A DNA stretch of 64,000 nucleotides, taken from Marinobacter sp. S6332 (GTDB taxonomy: Bacteria > Pseudomonadota > Gammaproteobacteria > Pseudomonadales > Oleiphilaceae). Below, piece after piece: positions 1-8,399 of this stretch. The DNA lies in the NCBI RefSeq assembly GCF_023016045.1, contig NZ_JALKAP010000013.1:1-64000 (forward strand), written 5' to 3'. A model generated the notes under the pieces. The model had not been told where the DNA came from, ran no database searches, and saw only the letters and a list, made by a program, of their open reading frames with translations. Each line of letters begins with the position of its first letter. Positions within the stretch are counted from its first letter, which is position 1. The position numbers and the translations under genes were made by a program.

Positions 1-2
1 GT

Positions 3-614
3 CCGTCCGCTGTGCGTGGCCAGCATTGGTACCTGTACCTGATTATGGACATATACAGTCGCAAGATCGTTGCTTGGGAAATCCATGAAATGGAATCCGG
101 TGAACTAGCCAGGAAACTGGTCGAGCGTGCATTGCTGCGCGAGAGCTGCTGGCACAACCCGCCGGTGTTGCATGCCGATAATGGAGCGCCAATGACGTCT
201 TATACGCTCAAGGCCCGGCTGGCCGATCTGGGCATGCTGATGTCGCACAGTCGTCCGAGAGTGAGCAACGATAATCCATACTCGGAATCGTTGTTCCGCA
301 CGGTCAAATACTGCCCGGAGTGGCCCTCAAAAGGCTTTAAATCGCTCACGGCTGTGCGTGAATGGATGCTGGCGTTCGAGTGCGCCTACAACGAAAGACA
401 TCTGCACAGTGGTATCAACTTCGTAACACCGGCAGATCGGCATCGTGGCGTTGATCACCAGCGCCTGGCGCATCGGAAAATGGTTTATGAAAGAGCAAAG
501 CGCAGGAATCCACAGCGCTGGTCTGGCAATACCCGGAACTGGGAAGTCACCGGTCCGGTATCGCTCAATCCTGGCAAATTGCAGGAGGTTGAGCTTAATA
601 GATTAGCTGCTTAG
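3..614 (+). CDS. IS3-family transposase (OrfB), 5' truncated by window edge
   Basis: This is the catalytic (rve integrase) half of an IS3-family transposase, the enzyme that cuts and joins IS ends. The frame is open to the first base, so the N-terminus lies outside the window. The GTG at 12 is not a convincing start. The DDE residues are visible: D in MDIYSRKIVAWE, D in VLHADNGAPM and E in SNDNPYSESLFRTVKY. The C-terminal YNERHLHSGINFVTP stretch is typical of the family. A likely terminal repeat follows the stop at 615-631. No frameshift is seen in the visible part, so the element may be intact to the left. Confidence 0.9.
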   Translation, partial: PSAVRGQHWYLYLIMDIYSRKIVAWEIHEMESGELARKLVERALLRESCWHNPPVLHADNGAPMTSYTLKARLADLGMLMSHSRPRVSNDNPYSESLFRTVKYCPEWPSKGFKSLTAVREWMLAFECAYNERHLHSGINFVTPADRHRGVDHQRLAHRKMVYERAKRRNPQRWSGNTRNWEVTGPVSLNPGKLQEVELNRLAA

Positions 615-631
615 GTGCAGCTATTTGGACA
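615..631. repeat. Probable right terminal inverted repeat of the IS3-family element
   Basis: Directly after the transposase stop the sequence gtgcagctatttggaca ends in CA. Its reverse complement starts TGTCC, as expected for an IS3-type end (TG...CA). The other end is outside the window, so neither the repeat partner nor a target duplication can be checked. Confidence 0.5.
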
Positions 632-701
632 ACTGGGTTGAAAATCGCCGCTTCCATTGGAGGCCCTAGTCGGGTGAATCTAAAATTTCGAGGAATAGAA
701 T

Positions 702-881
702 ATGAGTTTAAGGCTTATCGGTACCATTGGGACATTTCTTTTGGTTTTTCTGGGGCTAATGTACAAAGTTGGCGACTTTAACACTGAAGAGTTCTTTGTT
801 TTTCTTGGATTGGCGTCGATCGCGGGCTTAATCGCTTGGTTTAAGCTTTTCAAGCCAGGCCCTCAACGGGAAAGCAACTAA
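702..881 (+). CDS. Small hypothetical membrane protein (59 aa)
   Basis: An ATG at 702 follows a GAGGAATAGAAT ribosome-binding region and opens a 59-codon frame ending in TAA at 879-881. The product has two hydrophobic segments, about residues 4-22 (starting LRLIGTIGTFLLVF) and 31-46 (FFVFLGLASIAGLIAW), joined by an acidic loop, and a basic tail (KLFKPGPQRESN). It therefore looks like a two-span inner-membrane peptide. I do not recognise the family. It starts about 70 bp beyond the IS end, so its promoter could have been disturbed or supplied by the element. Confidence 0.55.
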   Translation: MSLRLIGTIGTFLLVFLGLMYKVGDFNTEEFFVFLGLASIAGLIAWFKLFKPGPQRESN

Positions 882-936
882 GGGCAGGTACTCGGTCATA
901 AGCCACTATGGCGGTTGGTGGAGACCCCCGGTCACA

Positions 937-1470
937 CTAAAAAGCCAAGGCCCCGATTTCAGTAGTCATGGCGGCTTTTAGGATTTCTTCACACACCTGA
1001 TTTTGGCTTTTGTGCTCGCCGTTAACGACCACATCGGCGTAGCGGGTATATAGTCCGTGGCGTTCGGTAAACAAGTCTTCCAGTGTCTGCTCTGGACGTT
1101 TGGATATGCCTCTTAGGCTGAAGTCGCCAATACGCTGTCGCACCGTTGTGAGAGAAATATCCAAGAATACGATGATGCTGTTTTGCTTAAGGTGCTGCAT
1201 TGCGCGGTCGCTGTAAACGGCACTCCCGCCGGTAGCAATCACGTGGCCTGTTACGTTTAAATTGCACAAGACCTGTTCTTCAATACGGCGCAGAGCCTCA
1301 TAACCCTCACCATCAACAATAGACTGTAAGGTTTGGCCTGAGTGGGATTGAATTAGCAAGTCTGTATCTACGAAGTCCAGGGCACCAGCTTTGGCTAGCA
1401 AAACACCCAAAGTGCTTTTGCCTGAACCTGGCATACCGATTAGTACAACATTGTTTCGCGGTGACGACAT
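937..1470 (-). CDS. Shikimate kinase family protein
   Basis: A 177-residue P-loop kinase of the AroK/AroL type, which would phosphorylate shikimate (aromatic amino acid pathway) in the cytoplasm. Visible motifs are the Walker A GMPGSGKST at about 12-20, a DTD at about 36-38 (metal and shikimate binding), an ALRRIEE segment matching the substrate arginine region, an ATGGSAV loop where classical enzymes have GGG, and RHGLYTRYADVVV near the C-terminus. It stands alone rather than beside aroB, and the GGG-to-GGS change is a small departure. It could be a paralogue with another substrate, so I give no symbol. Confidence 0.8.
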   Translation of the reverse strand: MSSPRNNVVLIGMPGSGKSTLGVLLAKAGALDFVDTDLLIQSHSGQTLQSIVDGEGYEALRRIEEQVLCNLNVTGHVIATGGSAVYSDRAMQHLKQNSIIVFLDISLTTVRQRIGDFSLRGISKRPEQTLEDLFTERHGLYTRYADVVVNGEHKSQNQVCEEILKAAMTTEIGALAF

Positions 1471-1578
1471 AGTTACAGCCTACTTATTCATCCGAAGGGC
1501 GTCGAAAGGTTTGTGATGATACAAAACCACACCTGCTCCGTAATGTTGAGGGTAATCGTAAAGAGAGGATAGCGCACG

Positions 1579-1830
1579 ATGAGCCCCGCTGACGAGTCTC
1601 GGGTCATTGAAATGGCTTGGGAAGATCGAACCCCATTTGAAGCAATTTTCCGGCTTTATGGCATGTCGGAGACGGACGTAATACGGTTTATGCGACGGTC
1701 GCTCAAGCCCGGGAGTTTTAAGCTGTGGCGTGAGCGGGTATCGGGGCGTTCAACAAAACACCTGAAATTGAGAGATCCCAAGGTTGGGCGCAGTCATTGT
1801 TCAACACAGTACAAGCACCGATCTCGTTAA
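1579..1830 (+). CDS. DUF2805 / TIGR03643 family small protein
   Basis: An 83-residue basic protein. The N-terminal part, beginning SRVIEMAWEDRTPFE and continuing through FRLYGMSETDVIRFMRR, with SFKLWRERVSGR and a KH(L)KLR segment after it, matches my memory of the TIGR03643/DUF2805 family of unknown function. The pattern resembles a small helix-turn-helix-like fold. The start follows AGAGAGGATAGCGCACG. It stands alone between the kinase-like gene and the acyltransferase. No function can be assigned. Confidence 0.7.
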   Translation: MSPADESRVIEMAWEDRTPFEAIFRLYGMSETDVIRFMRRSLKPGSFKLWRERVSGRSTKHLKLRDPKVGRSHCSTQYKHRSR

Positions 1831-1923
1831 ATCACCTTACTTTTATAATTATTCGTAGTATCAACTACACCATGGCTTGAAAATGTGTCAGGCTCATCGC
1901 AAAATTTTTGCGGACACGGAAGT

Positions 1924-2844
1924 ATGGCCAGATCATCCAAGTATAAAAAAACGCCCCTTTGGCACCCACGTTTGTGGCCATCATGGGTAATTGTATTTTT
2001 ACTATATCTCCTTTCTTTTTTACCCATGTCATCCAAGCAGCGGCTAGGTGCTCGATTAGGTCGTTTTTTGAGTCGCAAGCTCAAATCCCGTGCGCGAGTG
2101 GCTGATCGAAACCTCGAACTCTGCTTTCCTGAGCTAGATAAAGAAGCACGCAAAAAGCTTGTGCAAGACAACTTTATTGCCTGCACCCGCGGGTTTCTGG
2201 AAAGCGCTCATGCATGGTGGCGTGATATATCGCCCTATTGTGAGGTGGCCGAGGTGCAGGGGTTGGAGCATCTTCGAGAAGCTCAAAGCATAGGTAAAGG
2301 TGTGCTTTTGATAGGCGGCCACTACAGTATTTTTGACTTTGCGTTACCGCTGGTTGCCTGCCACTTGAAAAAACCCGGATATGTTTATCGGCCTAATAAC
2401 AATCCGGTTATTGACCGAATGATTGAAAACGGCCGCCGCCGCCACTTTGGTATCCGGCCGTTTACTAAGCGCGAATTACGGCCAATGGTGACTTTTTTGA
2501 AGAAAGGGGGCGAAGTTTGGTTTGCCTGTGATCAGGATTTCGGTGGTAAAACGGAACTGTTTGTGCCGTTTTTTGGTGTGGAAGCAGGCTGTATTACCTC
2601 TTCAAGTTACATTGCTAAAGTCTCCGGCGCATCGGTTATTTGTGTGAGCCATCTACGGATGCCAGATGGCGGCTACCGTGTTGTTTTCTCTCCGATACAG
2701 GCTGGTTTTGGGGCTGATAAAGTTAAGGATACCGAGGTTTGGAATCGGTATATTGAAGACTCAATTCGCGAACAGCCTGATCAGTATTTGTGGTTGCACA
2801 AGCGGTTCAAATCCCGCCCCGAAGGAGGGTGTAAAGTCTACTGA
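1924..2844 (+). CDS. LpxL/HtrB-family lauroyl (lysophospholipid) acyltransferase
   Basis: A 306-residue membrane-anchored acyltransferase of the lipid A late-acylation family (LpxL/LpxM/LpxP), which transfers a fatty acyl chain from acyl-ACP onto a lipid A precursor at the inner membrane. Evidence is an N-terminal membrane segment at about 20-35 (WVIVFLLYLLSFLP), the H-X4-D catalytic motif GGHYSIFDF (His133, Asp138), WFACDQDFGG and VPFFGVEAG. The frame extends upstream to a GTG at 1885, but the ATG at 1924 (MARSSKYKK) gives the usual family N-terminus. Which acyl position it serves cannot be told, so no symbol is given. Confidence 0.85.
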   Translation: MARSSKYKKTPLWHPRLWPSWVIVFLLYLLSFLPMSSKQRLGARLGRFLSRKLKSRARVADRNLELCFPELDKEARKKLVQDNFIACTRGFLESAHAWWRDISPYCEVAEVQGLEHLREAQSIGKGVLLIGGHYSIFDFALPLVACHLKKPGYVYRPNNNPVIDRMIENGRRRHFGIRPFTKRELRPMVTFLKKGGEVWFACDQDFGGKTELFVPFFGVEAGCITSSSYIAKVSGASVICVSHLRMPDGGYRVVFSPIQAGFGADKVKDTEVWNRYIEDSIREQPDQYLWLHKRFKSRPEGGCKVY

Positions 2845-2908
2845 GCAGGTGGGCTTCCTTGTGCGGAAAAGCGTGAAGAGCTAACTAAGCAACCCTGGCA
2901 AGCGGGTT

Positions 2909-3364
2909 TCAGTCGCCATTGATGACCTCATGCTGGAAGCGGCCGAGCACCGACATAATGATTAACGCCATTAAGGTCACCATGCCTGCTAGGGCAAAGA
3001 TTCCCAGACCACAGGCCACGCCAATGGCGCCTGCCATCCAGATCGATGCCCCCGTGGTTATACCCTGAACGCTGCCACGGCTTTGTATAATGCTGCCAGC
3101 CCCGAGAAATCCGATCCCGCCGATAACCCCTTCTACAATACGAGTTGGATCAATGCTCGCTGAGGGATCGCCTTCTGCTGTAGCAAACAGAATGTGCATG
3201 CCCATGATGATAAAAGCAGAAGCCCCGAGCGATACAAGCATGTGAGAGCGCAAGCCCGCTGCCTTGCCTCTAAACTCTCTCTCCAGCCCTAAAACAAGGG
3301 CTAGGCCAGCTGCCGCAAGAAGCCGGATGAACATATCCAGCACAGGGATTTCTGTATCGAACAT
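2909..3364 (-). CDS. MgtC/SapB family membrane protein
   Basis: A 151-residue inner-membrane protein of the MgtC/SapB family. Members are linked to magnesium limitation and virulence, but most are uncharacterised. Four to five hydrophobic helices are visible, with the family landmarks GLEREFRGKAAGLRSHMLVS (residues 26-45) and GIGFLGAGSII, then TTGASIWMAGAIGVACG. The start is supported by GAGAGG six bases upstream. It lies 14 bp downstream of the AI-2E-type permease on the same strand and is probably co-transcribed with it. It converges on the LpxL-like gene. Confidence 0.88.
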   Translation of the reverse strand: MFDTEIPVLDMFIRLLAAAGLALVLGLEREFRGKAAGLRSHMLVSLGASAFIIMGMHILFATAEGDPSASIDPTRIVEGVIGGIGFLGAGSIIQSRGSVQGITTGASIWMAGAIGVACGLGIFALAGMVTLMALIIMSVLGRFQHEVINGD

Positions 3365-3378
3365 GGCGTACCTCTCGC

Positions 3379-4545
3379 TTATTTGCCCAACAGCTCACCC
3401 ACGGGGCGCAGGTTTACAATGTGGTCGCATAAAGACTTTATAATCATGAGGATAGGCGTGGCTATGATTAGCCCTATCGGCCCCCAGAGCCAGCCCCAAA
3501 AAAGCAGGCCGATAAAGATCGCTACGGCGTTCAGGCTGGATATCTGGCTGGTAAGCCAAGGCGTCAAGAGATAGCCCTGAACACTGGTGATGGCCAATGA
3601 GGTGCCAGCTACGATAATGGTCATATCCATTTCACCAAACTGGAGAAATGCTGCAATGCCGGTACCGACCAACACCAAAAACGGGCCGAGGTAGGGTATC
3701 GCACTGGCGATACCGGCAACCACGCCCCAAAGCATCGCCTGCTCCACGCCGAGGGCTAGAAATGCAATCCAGGTAACCAGCCCCACGAACAGGGCACCAA
3801 GCAGCATTACAAAAAGAAACCGCCGCACCTGGCGGTGAAAGTCGACCATAATCCGGGCAGCTTTACGCATGCGCCCGAACGATGGGCCTGAAAGCTTTAC
3901 AATCTTGCGTTTATACAGCGACCCTACTGCCAGTATGAAATACACCAGAAGTAACACGGAAAAAAACTGCGAGATAAGTACCAGTGCCGCCGGCGAGCCT
4001 TTCAACACGTATTGCTGAATATCCATCGGTTTATCTACTATGCGCACCGGCGTCACGCCTTCATGTGCTGGGTGCTTGTCACTTTGCCCCTTAGCTGCGG
4101 ATTCCTCGATTTTTTTAGCGGCCACCTGAGCTTTTTCCATCAGTCCCTGCTCTTGGTCCGGAGCTTTAGCTTCATTGCGCTGAAATTCATTGATCGCGAC
4201 AGGGATCTTGTCCAGCATAGCCATGGCTTCACGTTGTAGGGGGATGCTGGTTGCGGCTATCGCTCCAAGCAGTGTGATCATGACGACGGCAGCGCTTAGG
4301 GCTCTGGGGAGCCTCAGCCGGTCAAGTGCTGAGACTAGTGGATCGAGGGCGTAGCTGATTAAAACTGCGACCATTAGCGGAAGGAGCACCGCCTGAGCCC
4401 AATTGATAAAATAGATGGTGGCTATGCTGGCGAGGATAACCATCGACGTGCTGCGAACACTTACGGCTTCAATCAGCGCTTGTTCGGGGTTGCGGTTGTT
4501 AGCGGCATTATTTGGGCCGAGCTCACTTTGTTCGTTGCTTGCCAT
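3379..4545 (-). CDS. AI-2E family transporter (PerM/YhhT-like permease)
   Basis: A polytopic inner-membrane protein of about 388 residues in the AI-2E exporter superfamily. Hydrophobic segments occur early (about 30-90) and in the C-terminal half, including the family stretches GVVAGIASAIPYLGPFLVLV and AIFIGLLFWGWLWGPIGLII. A charged region between them (about 130-170) is rich in K, E, A and Q and would be cytoplasmic. I chose the ATG at 4545 (MASNEQSE); a GTG three codons upstream (4554) is also possible. Substrates in this superfamily vary (autoinducer-2, ions), so the substrate is not predicted. Confidence 0.85.
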   Translation of the reverse strand: MASNEQSELGPNNAANNRNPEQALIEAVSVRSTSMVILASIATIYFINWAQAVLLPLMVAVLISYALDPLVSALDRLRLPRALSAAVVMITLLGAIAATSIPLQREAMAMLDKIPVAINEFQRNEAKAPDQEQGLMEKAQVAAKKIEESAAKGQSDKHPAHEGVTPVRIVDKPMDIQQYVLKGSPAALVLISQFFSVLLLVYFILAVGSLYKRKIVKLSGPSFGRMRKAARIMVDFHRQVRRFLFVMLLGALFVGLVTWIAFLALGVEQAMLWGVVAGIASAIPYLGPFLVLVGTGIAAFLQFGEMDMTIIVAGTSLAITSVQGYLLTPWLTSQISSLNAVAIFIGLLFWGWLWGPIGLIIATPILMIIKSLCDHIVNLRPVGELLGK

Positions 4546-4685
4546 GGTTTCCACTGTGGTAGTTATCAGGTCTATATCCCGTCAATTGTAGACCGCTCTG
4601 GCGGTGCGCGAGCAAAAACAACAGAGTTGTAATGACGCGCCAACTTTTATTACGAGGTGCCGGGCTCTACTCAAGTGCTTTTCTT

Positions 4686-4715
4686 TTGCGTCGCGGCAAC
4701 ACCCGCTCCTATAAT
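4686..4715 (+). promoter_or_regulatory. Predicted sigma-70 promoter of the TRAP operon
   Basis: TTGCGT at 4686-4691 and a perfect TATAAT at 4710-4715 are separated by 18 bases. Transcription would start near 4722, leaving a leader of about 60 bases before dctP. Confidence 0.6.
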
Positions 4716-4784
4716 CCCTCACTACCGTGATGTGCTCGGCATCTATCCCCGAGCTTTGCCATGCCAATAAAAAAGGAAAACAAC

Positions 4785-5795
4785 ATGTTGAAAACCCGCT
4801 CTTTAATCGCTGTTGCTGCGGCGACTTTGTTGCTCAGCTCCGCTGCGAACGCCCAATACAAAGATGAATACACAGTTTCTACGGTTTTGCCGTCTGCATT
4901 TCCTTGGGGACAGGCTGCCGATAAATGGGTTGAGTTAGTGAAGGAACGCTCAGAAGGGCGCATCAACATGAAAATCTACAGCAACTCCCAGCTGGTTTCC
5001 GGAGACCAAACCAAAGAGTTTTCTGCCATGCGCTCCGGGTTGATTGATATGGCCGTAGGTTCGACCATCAACTGGTCGCCTCAGGTGCCTGAGTTGAACC
5101 TGTTCTCCTTGCCGTTCCTGATGCCGGATAACGCTGCGATTGATGCCATTACTCAAGGTGATGCTGGCAAGGCAGTGTTCAAAGCGATTGAAAAGCGCGG
5201 TGTAACGCCGTTGGCTTGGGGTGAAAATGGCTTTCGTGAGCTGTCCAACTCCAAGTTGGCTATCAGCGAGCCAGCGGATCTTGAGGGCTTGAAAATTCGA
5301 GTTGTAGGCTCGCCTTTGTTTCAGGACACCTTCTCCGAGTTGGGCGCTAACCCCACGCAAATGAGCTGGGCAGACGCTAAGCCGGCACTGACCACCGGAG
5401 CGGTTGATGGTCAGGAAAATCCGCTTTCGGTTTTTGACGTAGCGCGTATTGATCAGGTTGGACAGGAACACCTCACACTTTGGCACTACATGGCCGACCC
5501 GCTGGTATTTGCGGTAAGCAACCGTGTTTGGGGCCAGTTCAATGCGGAAGATCAGGCGCTGCTGAAACAGGCGGCAATCGACGCTGGCAAATGGGAAATT
5601 GAAAAATCCCGTGCCGAGCTTGCAGACACGCTTCAGGCCATCAAAGATCGTGGAGTAACCGTAACGGAGTTGACTCAGGCACAGCACGATGCGTTCGTGA
5701 AGGCGACTCGTCCGGTTTATGAAAAGTGGACACCGCGCATTGGTGAAGACCTGGTGAAACAGGCCCAGTCTGCTGTCGCTAACCGTAAGCAGTAA
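4785..5795 (+). CDS. dctP: TRAP transporter solute-binding protein (DctP family)
   Basis: Periplasmic substrate-binding subunit of a tripartite ATP-independent periplasmic transporter, about 336 residues. The signal peptide is clear: MLKTRSLIAVAAATLLL, then SSAANA and cleavage before QYKDEY. Downstream motifs typical of DctP proteins include FPWGQAADKWVELVKERSEG, the FSAMRSGLIDMAVG segment and LKIRVVGSPLFQDTFSELGA with the conserved substrate-binding Arg. I start at the ATG at 4785, preceded by AAAAAGGAAAACAAC; the in-frame ATG at 4761 would put charged residues ahead of the signal peptide. It is the first gene of dctPQM. The ligand is probably a carboxylate, but the type is unknown. Confidence 0.92.
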   Translation: MLKTRSLIAVAAATLLLSSAANAQYKDEYTVSTVLPSAFPWGQAADKWVELVKERSEGRINMKIYSNSQLVSGDQTKEFSAMRSGLIDMAVGSTINWSPQVPELNLFSLPFLMPDNAAIDAITQGDAGKAVFKAIEKRGVTPLAWGENGFRELSNSKLAISEPADLEGLKIRVVGSPLFQDTFSELGANPTQMSWADAKPALTTGAVDGQENPLSVFDVARIDQVGQEHLTLWHYMADPLVFAVSNRVWGQFNAEDQALLKQAAIDAGKWEIEKSRAELADTLQAIKDRGVTVTELTQAQHDAFVKATRPVYEKWTPRIGEDLVKQAQSAVANRKQ

Positions 5796-6289
5796 TGTCC
5801 TCACGACCCCCGAAGTTCCGGCCGGAAGCCTGGTTGGCATCGTTGGCGCTGATCGCAATCTGTGTGATCAGCTTGGGCAACGTGATTGTCCGCTACACCA
5901 CCGATGCCTCCTTTGCGTTCACTGAAGAGTTCTCGGTGTTTCTACTGGTAATGCTTACGTTTGCTGGGGCCGCTGTGGCTGCTCGCAATAATCAGCACAT
6001 CCGAATTGAGCTGATTGAGCATTACCTGCCACCCGCTGCGTTGAAGGTATTGTTTGTGGTGCAGTGGCTGGTGGGCGTGTCGGTTATGGGGGTCACGACT
6101 TGGTATGGCGCTATTTTTGCGATGCAAGAATACGACTGGGAGTCCTTATCGCCCGGGTTGGGGTTGCCCAACTGGATATATGTAATCTGGTTGCCGCTGA
6201 TGTCAGCTGCCATTATTTTCCGGATGACCCAGAACTTCATCGACCGCATGCGGGGCAAGAAAGACGCGGAGGTCATCCATGAATCCTGA
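5795..6289 (+). CDS. dctQ: TRAP transporter small permease (DctQ family)
   Basis: A 164-residue four-helix membrane subunit of the TRAP transporter. It has the N-terminal helix ASLALIAICVISLGNVIVRY, a segment with a conserved Glu (FTEEFSVFLLVMLTFAGAAVA) and RNNQHIRIELI, all typical of DctQ. Its ATG overlaps the dctP stop (TAATG), and its own end overlaps the dctM start, so the three subunits are translationally coupled. It links binding protein and large permease; it does not transport alone. Confidence 0.92.
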   Translation: MSSRPPKFRPEAWLASLALIAICVISLGNVIVRYTTDASFAFTEEFSVFLLVMLTFAGAAVAARNNQHIRIELIEHYLPPAALKVLFVVQWLVGVSVMGVTTWYGAIFAMQEYDWESLSPGLGLPNWIYVIWLPLMSAAIIFRMTQNFIDRMRGKKDAEVIHES

Positions 6290-7583
6290 TCTGTTGATGA
6301 TCGGTAGCTTTTTGGTGGCATTACTGCTGGGTGTTCCCGTCGCCATCGCGCTGGGGTTTGGTGGGTTGGTGGGAATCGTCGCTGGCTTGTCACCCGACAT
6401 GCTCGCGACGTTTGGCACCAACACCTACAACAGTGTGTCTAAGTACCCGCTGATTGCGATACCTCTGTTCATCCTCACCGGGCTTATTTTTGAGCGGGCA
6501 GGTGTGGCGGCCAGTTTGGTGCGCTTTGCTCAGGCCATTATCGGCCCTCGTCATGGCAGCCTAACGGTTGTTGCAGTTCTCGTGTGCCTTATCATGGGCG
6601 GAATGAGCGGTTCAGGGCCTGCAGATGCGGCAGCCGTAGCTATGGTGATGCTGCCCAGTATGCGCAAGGCGGGCTACCCGCAGCCATTTTCTGCCGCGCT
6701 GATTGCGGCTTCATCCTCCACTGCCATACTGATTCCCCCATCCATTGCATTGATTCTCTATTCTATTGTGGTGCCGGGTGTGGATTTACGGGCGCTGTTT
6801 GCTGCAGGCTTGTTTCCGGGCATTCTGGCCGGGTTGTCGCTGCTGGTACCGGCGCTGTACCTCGCCCGCAAGTTTGGTTGGGAGAACCCCGAAACCTCGG
6901 AGCGCCCGCCTTTCTGGCCCAGTTTCAAGGCGGCGTTGCCCGCGTTGTTTGCACCGGTCATCATTCTAGGCGGTTTGCGCTCCGGGCTATTTACCCCCAC
7001 CGAAGCCGCAGTGGTCGCCGTGGCTTACGGTGTACTTGTAGGCTGCGTGGTATACCGAAACCTGAGCTTACGCAGCTTGTTTGATCTGATGACCGACGCG
7101 GCGGTCACATCCGGTGTGGTTATGTTGATCATTGCGCTGGCGGGTATTTTCGCCTGGGCGGGAACAACGCTGGGTACCTTCCAACATCTGGCGGATGGAC
7201 TGCTGTCTCTCTCAGAAAACGGTTGGGTGTTATTGGGCTTGGTGATGGTGCTGGTGTTGATTGCTGGCATGCTACTGGATGCGGTGTCGATTTACCTGAT
7301 ACTCATCCCTATTGTATTACCGTTGATGAACCATTTTGGCTGGAACCCTGTGTGGTTCGGTATTTTGCTGGCAATGAACATCGCCATTGGGCAATTCACA
7401 CCACCCGTAGCGGTTAACCTGATGGTTACAACACGTATTGCGAATATTCGCCTGGAACATACCATTGGCTGGGCGTTGGTCTTTATTGCCGCTATGAGCG
7501 TCAGCTTGCTTTTGGTGATGCTGATGCCCGGAATTGCCCTCTGGCTTCCGGAGCAGCTTGGTTATGTTGTTGGGCCTTGGTAG
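6279..7583 (+). CDS. dctM: TRAP transporter large permease (DctM family)
   Basis: A 434-residue polytopic membrane protein, the sodium-coupled translocation subunit of the TRAP system. Typical DctM stretches are ALLLGVPVAIALGFGGLVGI, MGGMSGSGPADAAAVAMVMLP, SSSTAILIPPSIALILYSIV and IGQFTPPVAVNLMVTTRIA. Length and helix content match full-length family members. It overlaps dctQ by 11 bases. It is the last gene of the operon; the next gene, ahpC, has its own promoter. Confidence 0.93.
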   Translation: MNPDLLMIGSFLVALLLGVPVAIALGFGGLVGIVAGLSPDMLATFGTNTYNSVSKYPLIAIPLFILTGLIFERAGVAASLVRFAQAIIGPRHGSLTVVAVLVCLIMGGMSGSGPADAAAVAMVMLPSMRKAGYPQPFSAALIAASSSTAILIPPSIALILYSIVVPGVDLRALFAAGLFPGILAGLSLLVPALYLARKFGWENPETSERPPFWPSFKAALPALFAPVIILGGLRSGLFTPTEAAVVAVAYGVLVGCVVYRNLSLRSLFDLMTDAAVTSGVVMLIIALAGIFAWAGTTLGTFQHLADGLLSLSENGWVLLGLVMVLVLIAGMLLDAVSIYLILIPIVLPLMNHFGWNPVWFGILLAMNIAIGQFTPPVAVNLMVTTRIANIRLEHTIGWALVFIAAMSVSLLLVMLMPGIALWLPEQLGYVVGPW

Positions 7584-7603
7584 AAGCGCAATAACAAGGT
7601 AAT

Positions 7604-7644
7604 GATAGGGAATAGGTAAGCCCTATTGCTATCTTAAATATAAT
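7604..7644 (+). promoter_or_regulatory. ahpC promoter with OxyR-like inverted repeat
   Basis: An imperfect inverted repeat spans 7604-7633 (GATAG..AATAGG..CCTATT..CTATC). Inside it is ATAG-N7-CTAT at 7612-7626, the core spacing of OxyR half-site pairs. A perfect TATAAT at 7639-7644 follows, and the repeat covers the poor -35 position. This arrangement is typical of activator-dependent promoters. The same ATAG-N7-CTAT spacing occurs upstream of ahpF at 9284-9298. Confidence 0.5.
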
Positions 7645-7727
7645 CAATTTTACTAAAGCTGCCCCTTTGCTTAATATTGCGATCGTAGATTCATTAACAC
7701 GCAAACGAACCAACAGGAGTCATACTC

Positions 7728-8291
7728 ATGGGCGTGATCAACAGCGAAATCAAACCATTTAACGCAACCGCCTTCAAACAGGGCGAGTTTGTAGAAATTT
7801 CCGAAGCCGATGTTAAAGGCAAGTGGGCGATCTTTTTCTTCTACCCAGCAGACTTCACCTTTGTTTGCCCAACAGAATTGGGCGACGTAGCAGACAACTA
7901 CGAAGAGCTGCAGAAGATGGGTGTTGAAGTATTTTCCGTGTCTACCGACACGCACTTTACCCACAAAGCATGGCACGATAGCTCCGAGACCATTGGTAAG
8001 ATCAACTACTTCATGGTTGGCGACCAGAATGGCAGCATCACCAACAACTTTGGTGTGATGCGCGAAGGTCAAGGCCTTGCAGACCGCGCTACCTTCCTGA
8101 TCGATCCTGATGGAATCATTCAGGCAATGGAAATCACTGCAGAAGGTATTGGCCGTGATGCAGACGATCTGATGCGCAAAGTGAAAGCTGCCCAGTACGT
8201 GCGCAACCACCCAGGTGAAGTGTGCCCGGCTAAGTGGAAAGAAGGCGAAGCGACATTGGCTCCGTCTCTAGATCTTGTTGGCAAGATCTAA
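7728..8291 (+). CDS. ahpC: Alkyl hydroperoxide reductase subunit C (2-Cys peroxiredoxin)
   Basis: A 187-residue typical 2-Cys peroxiredoxin that reduces H2O2, organic peroxides and peroxynitrite in the cytoplasm. The peroxidatic cysteine is Cys47 in [10 protein letters not shown] and the resolving cysteine lies in [10 protein letters not shown] near residue 166. Length equals the E. coli enzyme. The start follows a good AGGAG. It has its own promoter with an OxyR-like dyad and a strong terminator at 8350-8374. Its reductase gene ahpF lies 1.1 kb downstream with a reverse-strand gene between. Confidence 0.97.
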   Translation: MGVINSEIKPFNATAFKQGEFVEISEADVKGKWAIFFFYPADFTFVCPTELGDVADNYEELQKMGVEVFSVSTDTHFTHKAWHDSSETIGKINYFMVGDQNGSITNNFGVMREGQGLADRATFLIDPDGIIQAMEITAEGIGRDADDLMRKVKAAQYVRNHPGEVCPAKWKEGEATLAPSLDLVGKI

Positions 8292-8349
8292 GCTTTTTAC
8301 AAAACGGAAAGCAGGTAGTGCAGGCTCGCTAAGAGCTTGCTACTAAAAC

Positions 8350-8374
8350 AAAACCCCGGAGTTCCCGGGGTTTT
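8350..8374 (+). terminator. Rho-independent terminator of ahpC
   Basis: A perfect 10-bp stem (AAAACCCCGG / CCGGGGTTTT) around an AGTTC loop, with the T run within the stem's 3' side. Because the sequence is symmetric it can also act on transcripts of the convergent DUF3581 gene. Confidence 0.9.
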
Positions 8375-8399
8375 GTGTGTTTGCGGCTAACGAATACGG

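Noticed and set aside
1885..1923. GTG start extending the LpxL-like protein by 13 residues
   Set aside because: The ATG at 1924 gives the usual family N-terminus; the extension has no ribosome-binding support.
1827..2186. 119-codon minus-strand frame overlapping the LpxL-like gene
   Set aside because: Serine/arginine-rich product antisense to a conserved acyltransferase; no start signal.
4950..5858. 302-codon open frame on the minus strand
   Set aside because: It lies antisense to dctP, whose protein is unmistakable. The minus-strand product has no recognisable domain.
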